The notes under the pieces are model-generated. The model searched no databases and was not told the origin of the DNA. It saw nothing but the letters and a program-made list of their open reading frames with translations. A stretch of DNA of 64,000 nucleotides, taken from Brevipalpus yothersi (Eukaryota; Arthropoda; Arachnida; Trombidiformes; Tenuipalpidae). The stretch covers positions 126,375 through 190,374 of the forward strand of contig QZCP01000837.1 of the NCBI GenBank assembly GCA_003956705.1, read 5' to 3'. Positions within the stretch are counted from its first letter, which is position 1. Every line of letters begins with the position of its first letter. The translations under genes and the position numbers were made by a program. Shown here piece after piece: positions 1-12,321 of the stretch.

Positions 1-2
1 TC

Positions 3-842
3 AATAGCAACACCAACAACAACAATCAAGGTGGAAATGCAAATGTAGCGGCCATCATTGCGGCTGCAAATTTGAATGGACATCATCATCGATCATCATC
101 AATTCCATTTTCTTTTCATTCATCATCATATCCAATTTCTCGCACATCTGGTGATATACTTATGAATAGTTTGAACAGTATTGATCGTGGTTTCACTCCA
201 TCATGTCCAAAATTAAGATCACTATGGCTAGAATCTATCAATATTATGGAAAATATTCCACTCGCTGATTCTTTAGTCAAAAGTATGATCAAAAATAATC
301 CTCTTCTGATGGACATAATTTTAGAACGTTTAGAGCAACAGGCAGCTGATCGTGAAAAAGAGAATACTGGACGTATTGTGATGCAGAGTCCAGACGAAGA
401 CATCGAATCTAGTAGCTATTGGGATCTGAGTAATTCTCGTCCAGACAATACTCATCGCCGAGAGTCTTCATCATCTTCTTCCTCTCCAACGAATAATATT
501 CCTGGTGACTTTGTGGAATTCCCTCTGCCTAGTAATTCGATTGGTGGAGTCTTCGGAAAGGTTTTGACAAGTCCAGATCAATCGGATAAACAGCAATCAA
601 ATGGTATATCTTCATCATCATTTTTATCCAAATCTTCGGGTTCTTCATCATCTCCATCTTCCTCATCATCTTCCTCTTCCTCACATTCACCCAAACACAC
701 TCGGATTTTGGGTGATTTTGGAAATGTTGTCGCTGATCAAAGCAATGAGATTCCTCGCATAGGTGATATTGGCTCATCCAAGAAAGATGAATTCCAGGGC
801 ACATGGCATGATGCTCCGATTGATCTGAAGACTACTAACTAA
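3..842 (+). CDS. Unrecognised serine-rich protein, 3' end only
   Basis: An open frame runs from the window edge to a TAA at 840-842, so about 279 C-terminal residues are visible and the start lies upstream. It opens with an Asn/Gly/Ala-rich stretch and a short His run. A probably helical segment follows (about 215-345, containing LRSLWLESINIMENIPLADS), then long Ser-rich low-complexity tracts, and the protein ends in DAPIDLKTTN. The helical part is the only region that looks like a folded domain and I do not recognise its family. The ending PIDLK resembles a CtBP-binding PxDLx motif, which would suit a transcriptional regulator, but this is only a motif resemblance. An AATAAA 75 bases after the stop supports a real gene end. 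Confidence 0.7.
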   Translation, partial: NSNTNNNNQGGNANVAAIIAAANLNGHHHRSSSIPFSFHSSSYPISRTSGDILMNSLNSIDRGFTPSCPKLRSLWLESINIMENIPLADSLVKSMIKNNPLLMDIILERLEQQAADREKENTGRIVMQSPDEDIESSSYWDLSNSRPDNTHRRESSSSSSSPTNNIPGDFVEFPLPSNSIGGVFGKVLTSPDQSDKQQSNGISSSSFLSKSSGSSSSPSSSSSSSSSHSPKHTRILGDFGNVVADQSNEIPRIGDIGSSKKDEFQGTWHDAPIDLKTTN

Positions 843-916
843 CGATGATGATCAGCGATTCAGACACAGACATATGAAAGAGAAGTCACACATTTTCCAT
901 TGGAAAAATGAGAGAG

Positions 917-922
917 AATAAA
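917..922 (+). terminator. Poly(A) signal AATAAA
   Basis: A canonical AATAAA lies 75 bases after the stop codon of the serine-rich protein gene, just before a long CT microsatellite. Confidence 0.6.
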
Positions 923-968
923 TCTTCTCTCTGTTTCAACACTTAACTATTCTGTTTCCCTCCTCCTA

Positions 969-1120
<152 letters not shown>

Positions 1121-1549
1121 ATGCCAAAAATGTTTCCCACATCCTGTGGTGATTGACTATTCTCGATTGTCTTGTTTTCTAGCGGAACTCAATTTTCGTA
1201 TCATTTTGGGTTGATTTTGACAGAAATCTCACATTTTTCTTTTTTTTCCTCTTCATCTCCATTCACCCACCCACAATTGCATTTTTCCACCCTCTTACAC
1301 CGTAACCTCTTGACTTTAATGTGTACTTTTCGCCATCCTCGAACGGATTTTCAAGATTATCTGTCAACTGGTTCAATCAACATCATCATGTTCTTTACAA
1401 GATTCCCTAATTAAAGTGACAATTTATATGACATGAGTTTTCGATGGAGCGACAGAGAAAGAGAAGGAGGAATGATGCGAGAGAGCAACAAATTCCTTTC
1501 CATGCTTTTATTGCCACTATATTCCTCCCACTTGAAATTCTTTCAACTA

Positions 1550-1552
<3 letters not shown>

Positions 1553-1626
<74 letters not shown>
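1553..1626. repeat. (CT)n microsatellite
   Basis: About 74 bases of CT with a single interruption near 1613. Confidence 0.95.
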
Positions 1627-1954
1627 GTGTAATTCTTTCATCCTCCTTCTCATCCTTTTGCTACAGAGGTGAGGTCATGGCTCACCTAGTAGAACAAGGG
1701 GAAGAGGAATAGAAAGCAAAAAACGCATTTTCCTCTCATTGTTATCATCTTGTCAATGGCATCATGTAGAAACTTGATTAAAGGCATGTTTTGCGGTGTA
1801 GATTACCAGAATCAATGTCTAAACGACTAGTTTTCTTTTCAACTTGCCGCTCTACACTACTGTACTTATCATCCTCTACTGTTAACTAATATTTGCCTTG
1901 TTTGGCGATCTGCAAATCATTCGAATACAATTCTCGTTGAATGAGTGAATAGTT

Positions 1955-1955
<1 letters not shown>

Positions 1956-2001
<46 letters not shown>
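1956..2001. repeat. (GA)n microsatellite
   Basis: About 45 bases of uninterrupted GA. Confidence 0.95.
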
Positions 2002-2004
<3 letters not shown>

Positions 2005-3184
2005 CTTCATCAATATATTCTGACTAATAACTGGCAATTCGTTAAAGATTGGGCAACCAGTGAAATGAAGAGTGAAGAAAAGTAAATAATTCAACGAGTT
2101 CTGAGTAAGCGGGATAGATAATCATGTGTTCACTGACAAGGAGGTCAAATTCAACATAACAATTGGAAATAATGGGAATAGAGTTAATTAGTTGATACAA
2201 GAGTGATCGAATGTTAATCAGACTCATGTTTTACAGAGGTCAACACTAAAGTTCAATATGATAGTGATTTTCTGATCCACACAAGATCAATTCTGTTTCG
2301 ATTCACCACATTTCAGGCTATGGAAATGAATGGGTGACAAATTGCCTTCAAGATCCAGAATTGCCATCAAATAGCCTGAGGTTTTTGTATACTCGATGAT
2401 ATTAACTAATAATGACATTGGGATGAGTGAATAGTAAAATCATGGTACATTAATGTGTATATGCTCGTGTGAATCTGAATTGAAAAGCTTTGAATGATTA
2501 GCATCAGGAGTGGAAACAAGATTGACATCTGTATTGAGAATAATATGGATGCCCTCAATTCTTGCATTAGAGTATTACAGTTAATCTAGTGATTAACATT
2601 TTCTAATAAGTTCATTTCGATTTCCTCTTCCGTTTCAAGAAATATTGACATGATAAGATATTCTTCAGGAGAGTATCATTTGTATTTCTTTTCAACTTCA
2701 GTTTTATACTATCTATCAGCATTTCATGACCGAAACATGATCGGTTTCAAAAGTCAGACTAAAATATAGACCATGGATGAGCACCTCTTACGTCTGGTGA
2801 CATTTTCGTGCATATGATGATGAATAAGCTAGGTTGTAGAGAGAAGAAAAAATTCTTGTTTGACTTCTGAGCATTCCCAGGAAGTTTAGAAAAAAATCCC
2901 CAAATTCAAGTGTGTCGAGAAAAAATTATACCTTCTTTTTTGCTGCGAATATGTATAAGCATATAAAGCTCGGCGAAGAGTTATTATTATAGCTGAAGAT
3001 GAGAAAGGCACACATATTTACTATGATTCCATAGCATATACTATGGAAAGAGAAGAGGAATATTTTTTCGATTCCACAATGTTCTCTTCTTGAAAAACTC
3101 TCGAAGGTACAATTCATGAATCTTTGACGCCAAATGAATTGAGATACTCCATTCAATCTGAACCCGATTGATGGGTAGAGAGTC

Positions 3185-3185
<1 letters not shown>

Positions 3186-3260
<75 letters not shown>
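3186..3260. repeat. (GA)n microsatellite
   Basis: About 75 bases of uninterrupted GA. Confidence 0.95.
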
Positions 3261-3262
<2 letters not shown>

Positions 3263-5395
3263 ATAACCTGGAGGAAATGTATTTTCTAGCTCATAAAACT
3301 CCTCATCAGTCCAACAGCTGAACTCATCTAGAACCCACATGAATATATACACAAAAGAATCAACATGAAAGATATGAATGATTCAGAGCGAAAAAATTGG
3401 TTCCACTGAATCGAACACACACATACACATACACATACTCACAGATACACTCGAGAACAGAAGTTCAGGACAGAGAGAATGGGACATAAAAGAATGAGAT
3501 TGAAAAAGAGTGGAAGGTAAAGAGAGAATCGAACAGTTGATCTAATGAAATCTCATGGAACAAATGAGGCGTCCTAATGTATTCATCGATTGCTCATTAG
3601 GAATTGACTATTTCACACAGATAGGCAATGACCACTTCACTCGTGAAGGAGAGAGAGAAAGATAGTTAGATAGTTCGATATAAAGTGAGATTGGAATGGG
3701 GAAGAATATTTGGAAGTGACCAAAGATTGATGGTGACGTCGATGACCACCGAAAATAGATGACCTCCAGCATCAAAGGCAGCCAGTTTTATTATCGAGCA
3801 TGTATCACACGCGCCAATCATTTTCTCTCTCTCTCTCTCTATCTCCAGAGGCACTCAAGATGCTACTAGATTAGTGTTCCTCAGAAGGGTTAACTCAACT
3901 TGATGGATTTGATGCAAATTGTTTTGGAATAATTAGTGAAGACAAAATCAGCTCTGATTGGGAAGCGTTGAGAGCACAAGATAAGAGAGATATATAACTT
4001 TCCGAGAATAGCTTCCAGTTTCTCGAGAGAATTGATTGAATTCCTTTGAGGTGAGCCCACCAATTTGGAAACAATTCTCGATATAAGATTGTTTCTTGCC
4101 AACAATGAGATCAGCTGTTCACACTTTCAGCTATCAAGTGGTTCCATTAGTTCGATAAATTGATTAGCGCAAAGATTTGATCAAATTATATAAATCTCAA
4201 TTTTGATTGTTTCCAATCAACAATGGCTTCTTTTTCAACACTTGTTCTCATTCATGAACTGAATTAGCCTTAAAGGCTCACAAGTACATTCATGTACCTC
4301 TAAAAAAGGAAGAAGCAAAGTTGGCATAAACTGATTTGGAGTAATACAGTTCCATTGAGACAACTTACGGGACTCGGAAGATTCCGAAAAATAATACGAT
4401 TAACTTCAAAAGCTCATTTGAATGAGGCGTTCATGATGTGTATAGCACTCAATCTGATCTTGATTTTGTTTCAATTTCAGTCAACTTTTTTTCATCTTAA
4501 GCCTACAATTTTTTGAATCACCTCGTTTTTTCTTTTTCTTTAGTCCAACAATTAAGTGTATTGACAAAATAAATGATTGAATCAAGTGCAAGATATCCCC
4601 CCAAAAAAGAGCACAATAGCTCAGAAAGTGATGAAATTGGAATTGAAACCAATTCTAACTGTTTTTTCTCTACCATCGATAACTGCATCAGTACAAAGTT
4701 CATTAATTGATATCTATAAGTGGCTTATTCATTATCATGGATTTAACTGACTAAAATCAATCTCTTAGTTTATCAACTAACAACTTTATCAACTTAAAAT
4801 GGCTAAATGAGAAGACAATAGATTCACAAGAAGAAAGATACAAAAAATCTTCTCTCTTTCTCTCTCCCAGCTTAATTTTCAATCTTATTCTTCCAATAAC
4901 AATGAATACAATTTATTGCCTAAGTACATAACGGTTTTATCCCCAATAAATTTCATCACTGATAAATACACTTTGATCGAAAATTATTGTATATATCTGA
5001 CAATTCACATATCAAATATAATCATGTCAATAGCTCCACCTTTCCCTATCGATTTGATTGAAAAAAAAACTTTTTTAAACACTCATTCGTTAGTATGACT
5101 AATGGTCGGAGGTCTTCAAAAGAATAACAGCAACAGAATCGAATTAGTGAGCCTTACAAGTTTCGATTTTCAGAACATATATAAGATGGATGATAAAATT
5201 GTAAGAGTGTCACTCAGCTACTTAACAGATTAAAATCAAAGTGTGTATATATTTTGCTTAAACATTTCCCCTCAATCGCAATCAGCAACAAGTAAATAAT
5301 CTTTCATCAATTTTTTGATAAACATTTTAGAGAAACATTCTAATAAGAATACATATTAGTCTCTGTGTGTGTGTGGGTGTTCAATTATATTAATC

Positions 5396-5403
5396 TATAT
5401 AAG
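5396..5403 (+). promoter_or_regulatory. Probable TATA box
   Basis: TATATAAG lies 71 bases upstream of the start codon of the histidine-rich peptide gene. Transcription starting about 30 bases downstream would leave a 5' leader of roughly 45-50 bases. Confidence 0.45.
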
Positions 5404-5473
5404 TGAAACTTTGTATCACCCAATTTTTAATACACATATCCAAATCAAGTGAATCAAATTTCGGATTATCATC

Positions 5474-6241
5474 ATGCGTTTAGCAGTCATTCTTATTCTT
5501 GTAATTCTTTTGATCAACATTGTGATTGCCCATAAGCATTGTAAGTGTAAAAAGGAGAAAAAAGGAAAAAAAGTATATCATCACCATGAGGTAAGTGATC
5601 CCGTTTAGGAAGCTTCCCACCTCGTTCTGCCAATCCTACTTCAATCTATATTGATCATCTGTATAAATAATATCATCTGGCATGTGGAAAAGAACTATTA
5701 TAGCAATAGATTATTGATAGCAAAGATGTCGAAGAATTCATATTGGTACACGTGAAAGTGAAATGGATTTTTTTTATTCTTCTTTAAAACTTCAATCAAT
5801 GAGGCAAAAAAACGATCATTTCCGACAGACTGATGAATTTTGTGTCCTAAAATCTCATGAATACAGTAAACAACAGCAAGTTGATCAAGTGATAAATTGA
5901 TCAAATTGTACTGATTTTTCCTGTGCATGTACGCTACACCCTCAGACATAATAGTGATCTGTTGTCAGTCTGAACTCTTCAAAACTCCAAGAATAGGATG
6001 TATTGTGACTGGAATCGAGAGAGAAAAATATTGATCAAATTATATGGTCACATATTTCACATGGGTGTTAATTTGAAATTCCATCGATGACGCAAGATTA
6101 TATCGAGATTTTTGATAGATTTTTCACCATACTCAAATGAGTGGGTGATCACACAAAGTACTGGACATTTTGTGCAACCACTTTCGATTCAGGCAAACCT
6201 CTATCATGATAGGAATGTGTGTAGATGACAAAACTCTAGCA

Positions 6242-6297
<56 letters not shown>

Positions 6298-6612
6298 NNN
6301 NNNNNNNNNNNNNNNNNNNNNNNNNNNNNNNNNNNNNNNNNNNNNNNNNNNNNNNNNNNNNNNNNNNNNNNNNNNNNNNNNNNNNNNNNNNNNNNNNNNN
6401 NNNNNNNNNNNNNNNNNNNNNNNNNNNNNNNNNNNNNNNNNNNNNNNNNNNNNNNNNNNNNNNNNNNNNNNNNNNNNNNNNNNNNNNNNNNNNNNNNNNN
6501 NNNNNNNNNNNNNNNNNNNNNNNNNNNNNNNNNNNNNNCAAAAAACGATCAAGAATACCAAAATATTTTATCAATTTCATCGTTCACACTCAATCGATTG
6601 TTTGGCCATAAC

Positions 6613-6692
<80 letters not shown>

Positions 6693-8550
6693 AAAAAGTG
6701 AGCAGCAAAAGTATCAGCCTGAATCGTTCAATATATATATCTCTGGTGTCCACACTTGGTGTGGCCATCCTTTTTTTTGTCTCACTCACACCCTCAAATT
6801 ACTCTCACTTGACTTACGATCGATATGAGAAAATAAGGATCAATTCATTTCTAGATCCATACACACAAATACTCTTACTATTCCCACTTCCGGTCGGATC
6901 GATGACATCCAAAACATGACAGTTAGTAGCACTGAAGTGTTTTTGTGTGTACATGTGAGAGAAGAAACACCAAATGTGATCAATAGGTGAATACAAGTTG
7001 ACCTACCTATTGAAGCCCTGATAATAGTGAAAGTCGGTGCTCAATCAGGATGAAAGGAAAAAGATATAAAAGAGCTAAATAAGAGAATCAATGATCGAAG
7101 TGGATGTGGTAAATCGTTTTGAGAGAGAGAGAAAGCAAAAATATTGCTACGAGAAGTAAAAGTGTTATTTGTTCACAGTTTGGTCCCTCATAGTTTGATC
7201 ATTTATGATATACACGAGATATTATTCATTTTGCCCCATTTTTATAGGTTCCACATTCTTTCACATGTCCAATATCACATTGTAGAGTTTGTGTGTGTGT
7301 GTGGAGTTGTGTGAAAGATGATCATGATGATGAATAGGAAATCAGAATATAACTCATATACTTATATTCATGCTAACCAATGGGTGAAAAAGGGGGCCAG
7401 TGAAAGGAAGTATGTATAAAGACAATCCTCTGACAGTGATTTGTTTCGATTCAATGATTTGGTGAATGTAAATTAAGTTGAAAGTCCCAAAATTTGAATG
7501 AATCAAGCATAGTAGAAATCATGAAGCGAAAATTAATGGATATTCATGAATGAGTATAAAAATGAATGAGCTCAAATGCATGTGTGTAAGTGTGTGTGTA
7601 TGCGTTTCCAATATTTTGAAGCGAATCTATTTTTATCAGAATAATAATATATATACTTTGTCAATTTTATCTCTCTCTTTCTCTCTCTCTCTCTTTTTGG
7701 TCTATAGTTTCTAAGAAAGATATGTGTGAATGAAACAGGTGGAAATATTTAAGCTAACCGAAAATTGACAAGCTAATAAGTTATATAAGATGATTTCTTA
7801 ACTGTATACGATAATCTTGTTATGATTGAGCAGATTGATCTATATGTATTTGGAACTTTAATATTAAGAACTTCCGCCAGCATCAATTGATGATTCGACA
7901 GTGTGGAAAATAAATTATCATGCATGAATGAGTAGAGAAAGTAGTTCATTGCATCACACACACACACACTTATATGTAAGATATCGGAGTTATGCAAGAT
8001 GTAACTTTGCCAATGAATATTCATCTCTCATCATCTTTCTCTTTTCCTTTTCTTGTTTCATCTTATTTTGATGATGAGAAAATTGACTCAAAAGTTCATA
8101 CAACTTCCCTTCAGACTTCTTAGGCTTCTTGACTTCAGTAGGTCAACGGTGGACCTTTCTCAATATCATTTTACTTACACTACCACAGACTATACCAAAC
8201 ATATATAGTTTCATCATGAAAATTATTTCTGGTCAAGATTCTATTTATAGAAATCAGATGAAATTAAGTATTGAGCTTTGATAAGGAACTAATCCACTTT
8301 TTGGTGTGTACACACACACGTGTATTCACATAATTCATGCTGATAATGGCCATGTCGATTGGAGCTGTGAAAAAAAATTATCTCTTCTCACCAAATATAT
8401 GAACGCAAAAGAAGTGACCAAAGAAAAAATCATACCGAACTTAAGCAAGGCATTCACACAAGCATCCAGAGCAATATGAAACTCGACATCTCGAAAGCTA
8501 TCCATGATATTTCCAGCAACATGATGCTGAGAATATCCTATTTTTATCTC

Positions 8551-8625
<75 letters not shown>

Positions 8626-9193
8626 CTAATAAATCTAACTCTACAGCTTGGCCATATTTTTTGTCTTTTAATCGGTGTCTTTACTCTCTCATCTTACATC
8701 TTTTTTTCCAGCATCATGGAATGCATCACCATCACCACCACAAAGTAAGTAGATACCGTGACCAGATGATGAAACAGAATGTTTAGTCACTTTTTCATTC
8801 TCTTCGTAAATCTTCTCTTTCTTTTCAACAACATCTTTTGGCATTCAAATTTGGAACGATTTTTTTTCTCACTTGAAACCAAATTTTTTTATTCCTATTT
8901 TTTCTTCTCTATCTTTCCCATCTTCTCCAGCATGGACATGATCACGGACACCATGGATGGGGTCACCATCATGGATGGTAAGTTTGTTTAGTCCACTTTT
9001 TGCTTCTGTTGAGAGGCGTATTTCTCAATCATCTTGAACTTCACTCGATTTGGTATCTATTCCTTTTCAATATATATACATATATACACATATATTATAT
9101 ATTCAATGTTTACTCTTATTTCTCTTTTTCCGTTGCTCCAGGGGACATCACTGGCCTCACCACGATATGCATGGACATGGATGGCATTTTTGA
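5474..9193 (+). CDS. Secreted histidine/glycine-rich peptide, four exons
   Basis: Exons 5474-5590, 8712-8744, 8931-8977 and 9142-9193 join in frame at consensus GT-AG sites (gtaagt-type donors, pyrimidine-rich acceptors) to give 82 residues ending in TGA. Residues 1-19 form a clear signal peptide (MRLAVILILVILLINIVIA). The predicted mature 63-residue chain begins HKHCKCKK and is dominated by His-Gly clusters such as HHGMHHHHHHK, HGHDHGHHGWG and HHWPHHD: 28 of 82 residues are His, with only two Cys (C23, C25). If cleavage follows A19, the new N-terminus HKH places His at position 3, an ATCUN-type Cu/Ni-binding arrangement. A TATA box and an AATAAA frame the gene. Metal binding or an antimicrobial or salivary role are inferences; I do not recognise a family. 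Intron 1 is nominally 3.1 kb and contains an N gap, so a further exon there is possible. Confidence 0.75.
6242..6297. repeat. (GA)n microsatellite at a gap
   Basis: A GA tract runs directly into the N gap, so its true length is unknown. It lies in intron 1 of the histidine-rich peptide gene. Confidence 0.95.
6298..6538. other. Assembly gap (241 N)
   Basis: The left flank is a GA repeat and the right flank is unique sequence, so the gap probably hides the rest of the microsatellite. Confidence 0.99.
6613..6690. repeat. (AAGA)n-(GA)n microsatellite
   Basis: A few AAGA units lead into about 60 bases of GA, within intron 1 of the histidine-rich peptide gene. Confidence 0.9.
8554..8622. repeat. 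(CT)n microsatellite
   Basis: About 69 bases of CT lie some 90 bases upstream of the second exon of the histidine-rich peptide gene. Confidence 0.95.
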
Positions 9194-9646
9194 TGAGATT
9201 AACTTTTCCCATGTGAGATAAACAAGATACATTCGACTGGATAGTGTGGCAGTATTGGTCAGAATATTCAAATATTGTACAAAAATTTTGCTTTTTCAAT
9301 TGGGGAGAGAAAAAAAAATGTCAGTAAATGTCCATCAATAGTGGATTAATAGATAAATTTTTGAGAAGTTCATCCGCCCATCAGTCACATTTTTTTTGGA
9401 ATGAATACTGGTAGATCTCATCACTATTCAACCACTGTCTAGCACAATGAAATAATTTCCTATTTAATCACAATTTTTTGACTGGCTGACCAGTATTGAA
9501 ACAATCAGTAATTGATGATTCAAGCCAATTAATTGAATATTGGTGCATAATTTATCAAACCGTTAGGAAAACATGTTTTTGGTGATTCCGTTTCCTGTTT
9601 CGAAACCTTTCATTTATATCCAATTTTGTGACGAGAAAAAAATATG

Positions 9647-9652
9647 AATAAA
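9647..9652 (+). terminator. Poly(A) signal AATAAA
   Basis: This is the AATAAA I would assign to the histidine-rich peptide gene; it would give a 3' UTR of about 450 bases. Confidence 0.4.
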
Positions 9653-10951
9653 AATGATAAAAAGAGACAAAGAAATAATGGGTAAAATTATTTCTTTCCA
9701 TGCCATCTAATTTTTAGCTCTAATCAACTGGAATCTTCTGTAAATTCTCAGAGAGAAAAGCCTCGATCAAAAATTGACGAGTGACTCATTACAAGATTAA
9801 AAGAGGAGCAATACAATTTCAGGAATTCAAATGCTCACCAACACAAACTGTATTGTTGCTAACTCTTACACAGAATCGAGTGATTATTCAGACCGTCAAG
9901 CTCTCAGAATAATGAAAAAAAAACAAGCTCATGTAGCATTTGACCAGTAAAGCTCACTAAACTTCGACTGATAAAGTAAAAAAAGACACTCATGTACTTC
10001 TCTACTAGGATTACTGTAAAACATTACAAATGATTCATCTAATGGAGTGCTCATGGTTTGAAATGAAATCTCTCATTCTTCCTCTTTCTCTCACTTTCAA
10101 CCCTGCAATCAGCTTAGTATTTTAGAAAAGCAATGGAAAATCAAAAGTGTCTTTTTTTCCTACTTTTTCCGACTCTAATTGACTCCAAGTGATACCAGAA
10201 TGATGGAAAAGGCTGTAAAGTTCTCTACAATATTAATGGTTTTAGGCTTTGTCTGGGCTAGATGTCGAGTAATCCGTTGATGACCTCGAGTCTTTCAAAA
10301 TTCCACAGTTTCATTTACTTTTTATCAATTTTGATCGATTCCTCTTCGATGAATTTTTCATTGATCAAAAGCGGTAATCTGCAAAATTTTCTGTCCTTTG
10401 GCGTTAGTCTCCTTCACAAAAAAATTAGCTATGAAGGGTTTAATGTGTGTTTATTAACTTGAATATAGCTCACAATTGTCAACAGGCTTATTCCTATGTA
10501 GAAATTTGAGAAAAAACTAGAAGAAAAGCATGAAATAACGATCGTGGCAACTGTACATTACATGTTTTTATTGGCATAAGTAGTTTCATTATTATACAGA
10601 TTAGCCGACCATTGACTATGATTAACTACTAAAGTGACTAACTGACAGTTAATAGTGTCTTAAAGCATTTTTTTGTGATCAGTAATTATTAAATTTCATA
10701 AGACTTGACATTTTAAAAATTCTTCCAAACTTCAATTTTAGCTTCAAATTTATGTGTGTCATAGATTCACCATGATATCATTTCCAAACACTCAATAAAG
10801 CAAATGATTCTCTCTGTTCTTGTTATCATCAAACAGATTTTCCATTTGCCATCAAATTCAATCGGAAACAGATGGTAAAACGGAAAAAAGTGATGCGTAT
10901 TTTATTCCCATCAGTGTGGTACATCTTCATCGACCAACTTTCTACACGACG
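9653..10951. other. Intergenic region
   Basis: No recognisable gene is present except a possible signal-peptide-coding fragment at 10200-10268, listed separately. Confidence 0.5.
10200..10268 (+). CDS. Possible signal-peptide exon
   Basis: Tandem ATGs open a short frame, MMEKAVKFSTILMVLGFVWA followed by RCR, which reads like a signal peptide. The frame stops at 10280. A donor-like gtaatc at 10269 could end an exon. A weaker GT at 10264 would have the phase needed to join the 11087 exon of the next gene, making this an alternative first exon. Neither donor is strong. It may be chance. Confidence 0.2.
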
Positions 10952-10963
10952 ATGGTATACAAC

Positions 10964-11794
10964 ATGAAACAGAATTGGAAGATAATTTTTTGTGCAATAT
11001 TTTACTTCATATCAAATGAATGTAAGTAAGCTATCGGTCGATAGAATTCAGGAATAACTGTGAATAATTGTGAATTTCGAAAATAGGCAGTGCAATCACT
11101 CTTGGCCAAGAGCGAGTCCAAGAGTTGTGTAGGGAGGCCAGAATATTGGAAAAGCACGGTAAAAAGCCAGATGAAATCTTGGAAATTATCATGAGCGATG
11201 ATTTTATGGGAATTTCTTTACGAGATTCCAAAGATCGGGTACTTATGAAAACACTATTGGAAAAGTTTCTTGAGTAAGAGTTTTTTTCGTAACAAAATTC
11301 CATATTTTGACTGAATTTCATCATAATCATTTCAATCTCAAAGGAGTAAAAGGGAAACGACAAAAATGGCAAATTTTGATGGCTCTGGAGGACTTGTGAT
11401 CAAAGAGAAAGTTAAAAATAAGAAAGGTTCAAGATCCGATATAGTTAACTTTTTCGGAATGGATTCTGGTCAAATTCAATCAAATGGTGGAATCCAAGAG
11501 GTTCAAAGTGATGACAAAGTATTCAATTCAAAACTTTCCAAATCAATAGTCTTAAATTCAGTAAGCACTAAGAAAAGCTCATCAGGAGAAATGTCGAAGA
11601 AAAATGAATCAATCCCGGAAACCGACCTGACTCGAGGGGATAGTACAAATGGACTGACCAACAAAGAGAAGGAAACATCCTTCCAAAATCGTATCAAGAA
11701 ATGTGATTCAATATTTTTGCCTGCTAAAATGCGATCAGATGTACCAGAACAATGGATGGATAGTGTAGCATTCATCGAGAAAATAATCAAATGA
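10964..11794 (+). CDS. Secreted protein of unknown family, three exons
   Basis: Exons 10964-11021, 11087-11273 and 11344-11794 join in frame across introns of 65 and 70 bp with consensus sites and give 231 residues ending in TGA. Unspliced, exon 2 would run into a TAA directly after its last codon, which supports the second intron. The N-terminus (MKQNWKIIFCAIFYFISNEC) is a signal peptide, with likely cleavage after the following SA. Residues about 23-85 look alpha-helical and contain ERVQELCREARILEKHGKKP and a second charged helix. The rest is Ser/Lys/Glu-rich and probably disordered until a short ordered end (VPEQWMDSVAFIEKIIK). Three Cys would remain in the mature region or near the cleavage site. 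An in-frame ATG at 10952 is an alternative start. I recognise no domain; the gene converges on GBF1. Confidence 0.65.
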
Positions 11795-11827
11795 GCTGCA
11801 TCTCTTATCTAATTAAGCTGATCGGAG

Positions 11828-11833
11828 AATAAA
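11828..11833 (+). terminator. Poly(A) signal AATAAA
   Basis: AATAAA lies 34 bases after the stop of the 231-residue secreted protein gene. Confidence 0.6.
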
Positions 11834-12321
11834 AATGAGTAAGTCAAATAGAAAGAAATAATTGCCCAATGAAAATCTTGAGTTGAAAAGCTGATAAAAA
11901 TGAATACAAGAATATGGATAATTCTTGCATTACTTAATCATTGATTTTTTTGCTCCATTGATTCTATTATAAGCTATTATTGCTCAGAGAGAAACGCGTA
12001 GATGTTTATGGAAAGAGATTCTTCTTCAATATATTAATCAGCCCATATTCACCTAATCTTGTTAATGAATTTCAAAACTTGACCCACTTTTGCGTTACGT
12101 AAAGATGATTGACTCCAGCAATACACAAGAGAATTTCTTGTCTTAACTTGAGGAGAAAATATATCAGTAAGGCAGTCTTCACACTGTATAACTACATAAG
12201 CAAGTATAAATAATGAGCTTTGTTGATTCAATGGCAAGAAATTATGGAGAAAATATGATTTGGAAAAAAATTGAGAAACATAATCTATTCAGAAAATACA
12301 AGGAAGCTATAAAAATATTAA
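11834..12321. other. Intergenic region between convergent genes
   Basis: AT-rich sequence containing the 3' UTR of the minus-strand GBF1 gene. I saw no other feature and no clear AATAAA for GBF1. Confidence 0.5.

Noticed and set aside
1433..1672. Frames of Ser-Leu or Arg-Glu repeats across CT/GA tracts (also at 6170, 8476, 23848, 29499, 49223 and elsewhere)
   Set aside because: A CT/GA dinucleotide repeat has no stop in any frame, so these frames are composition artefacts.
10820..10963. Longer N-terminus for the 231-residue secreted protein
   Set aside because: The extension would bury the signal peptide; starts at 10952 or 10964 make better sense.
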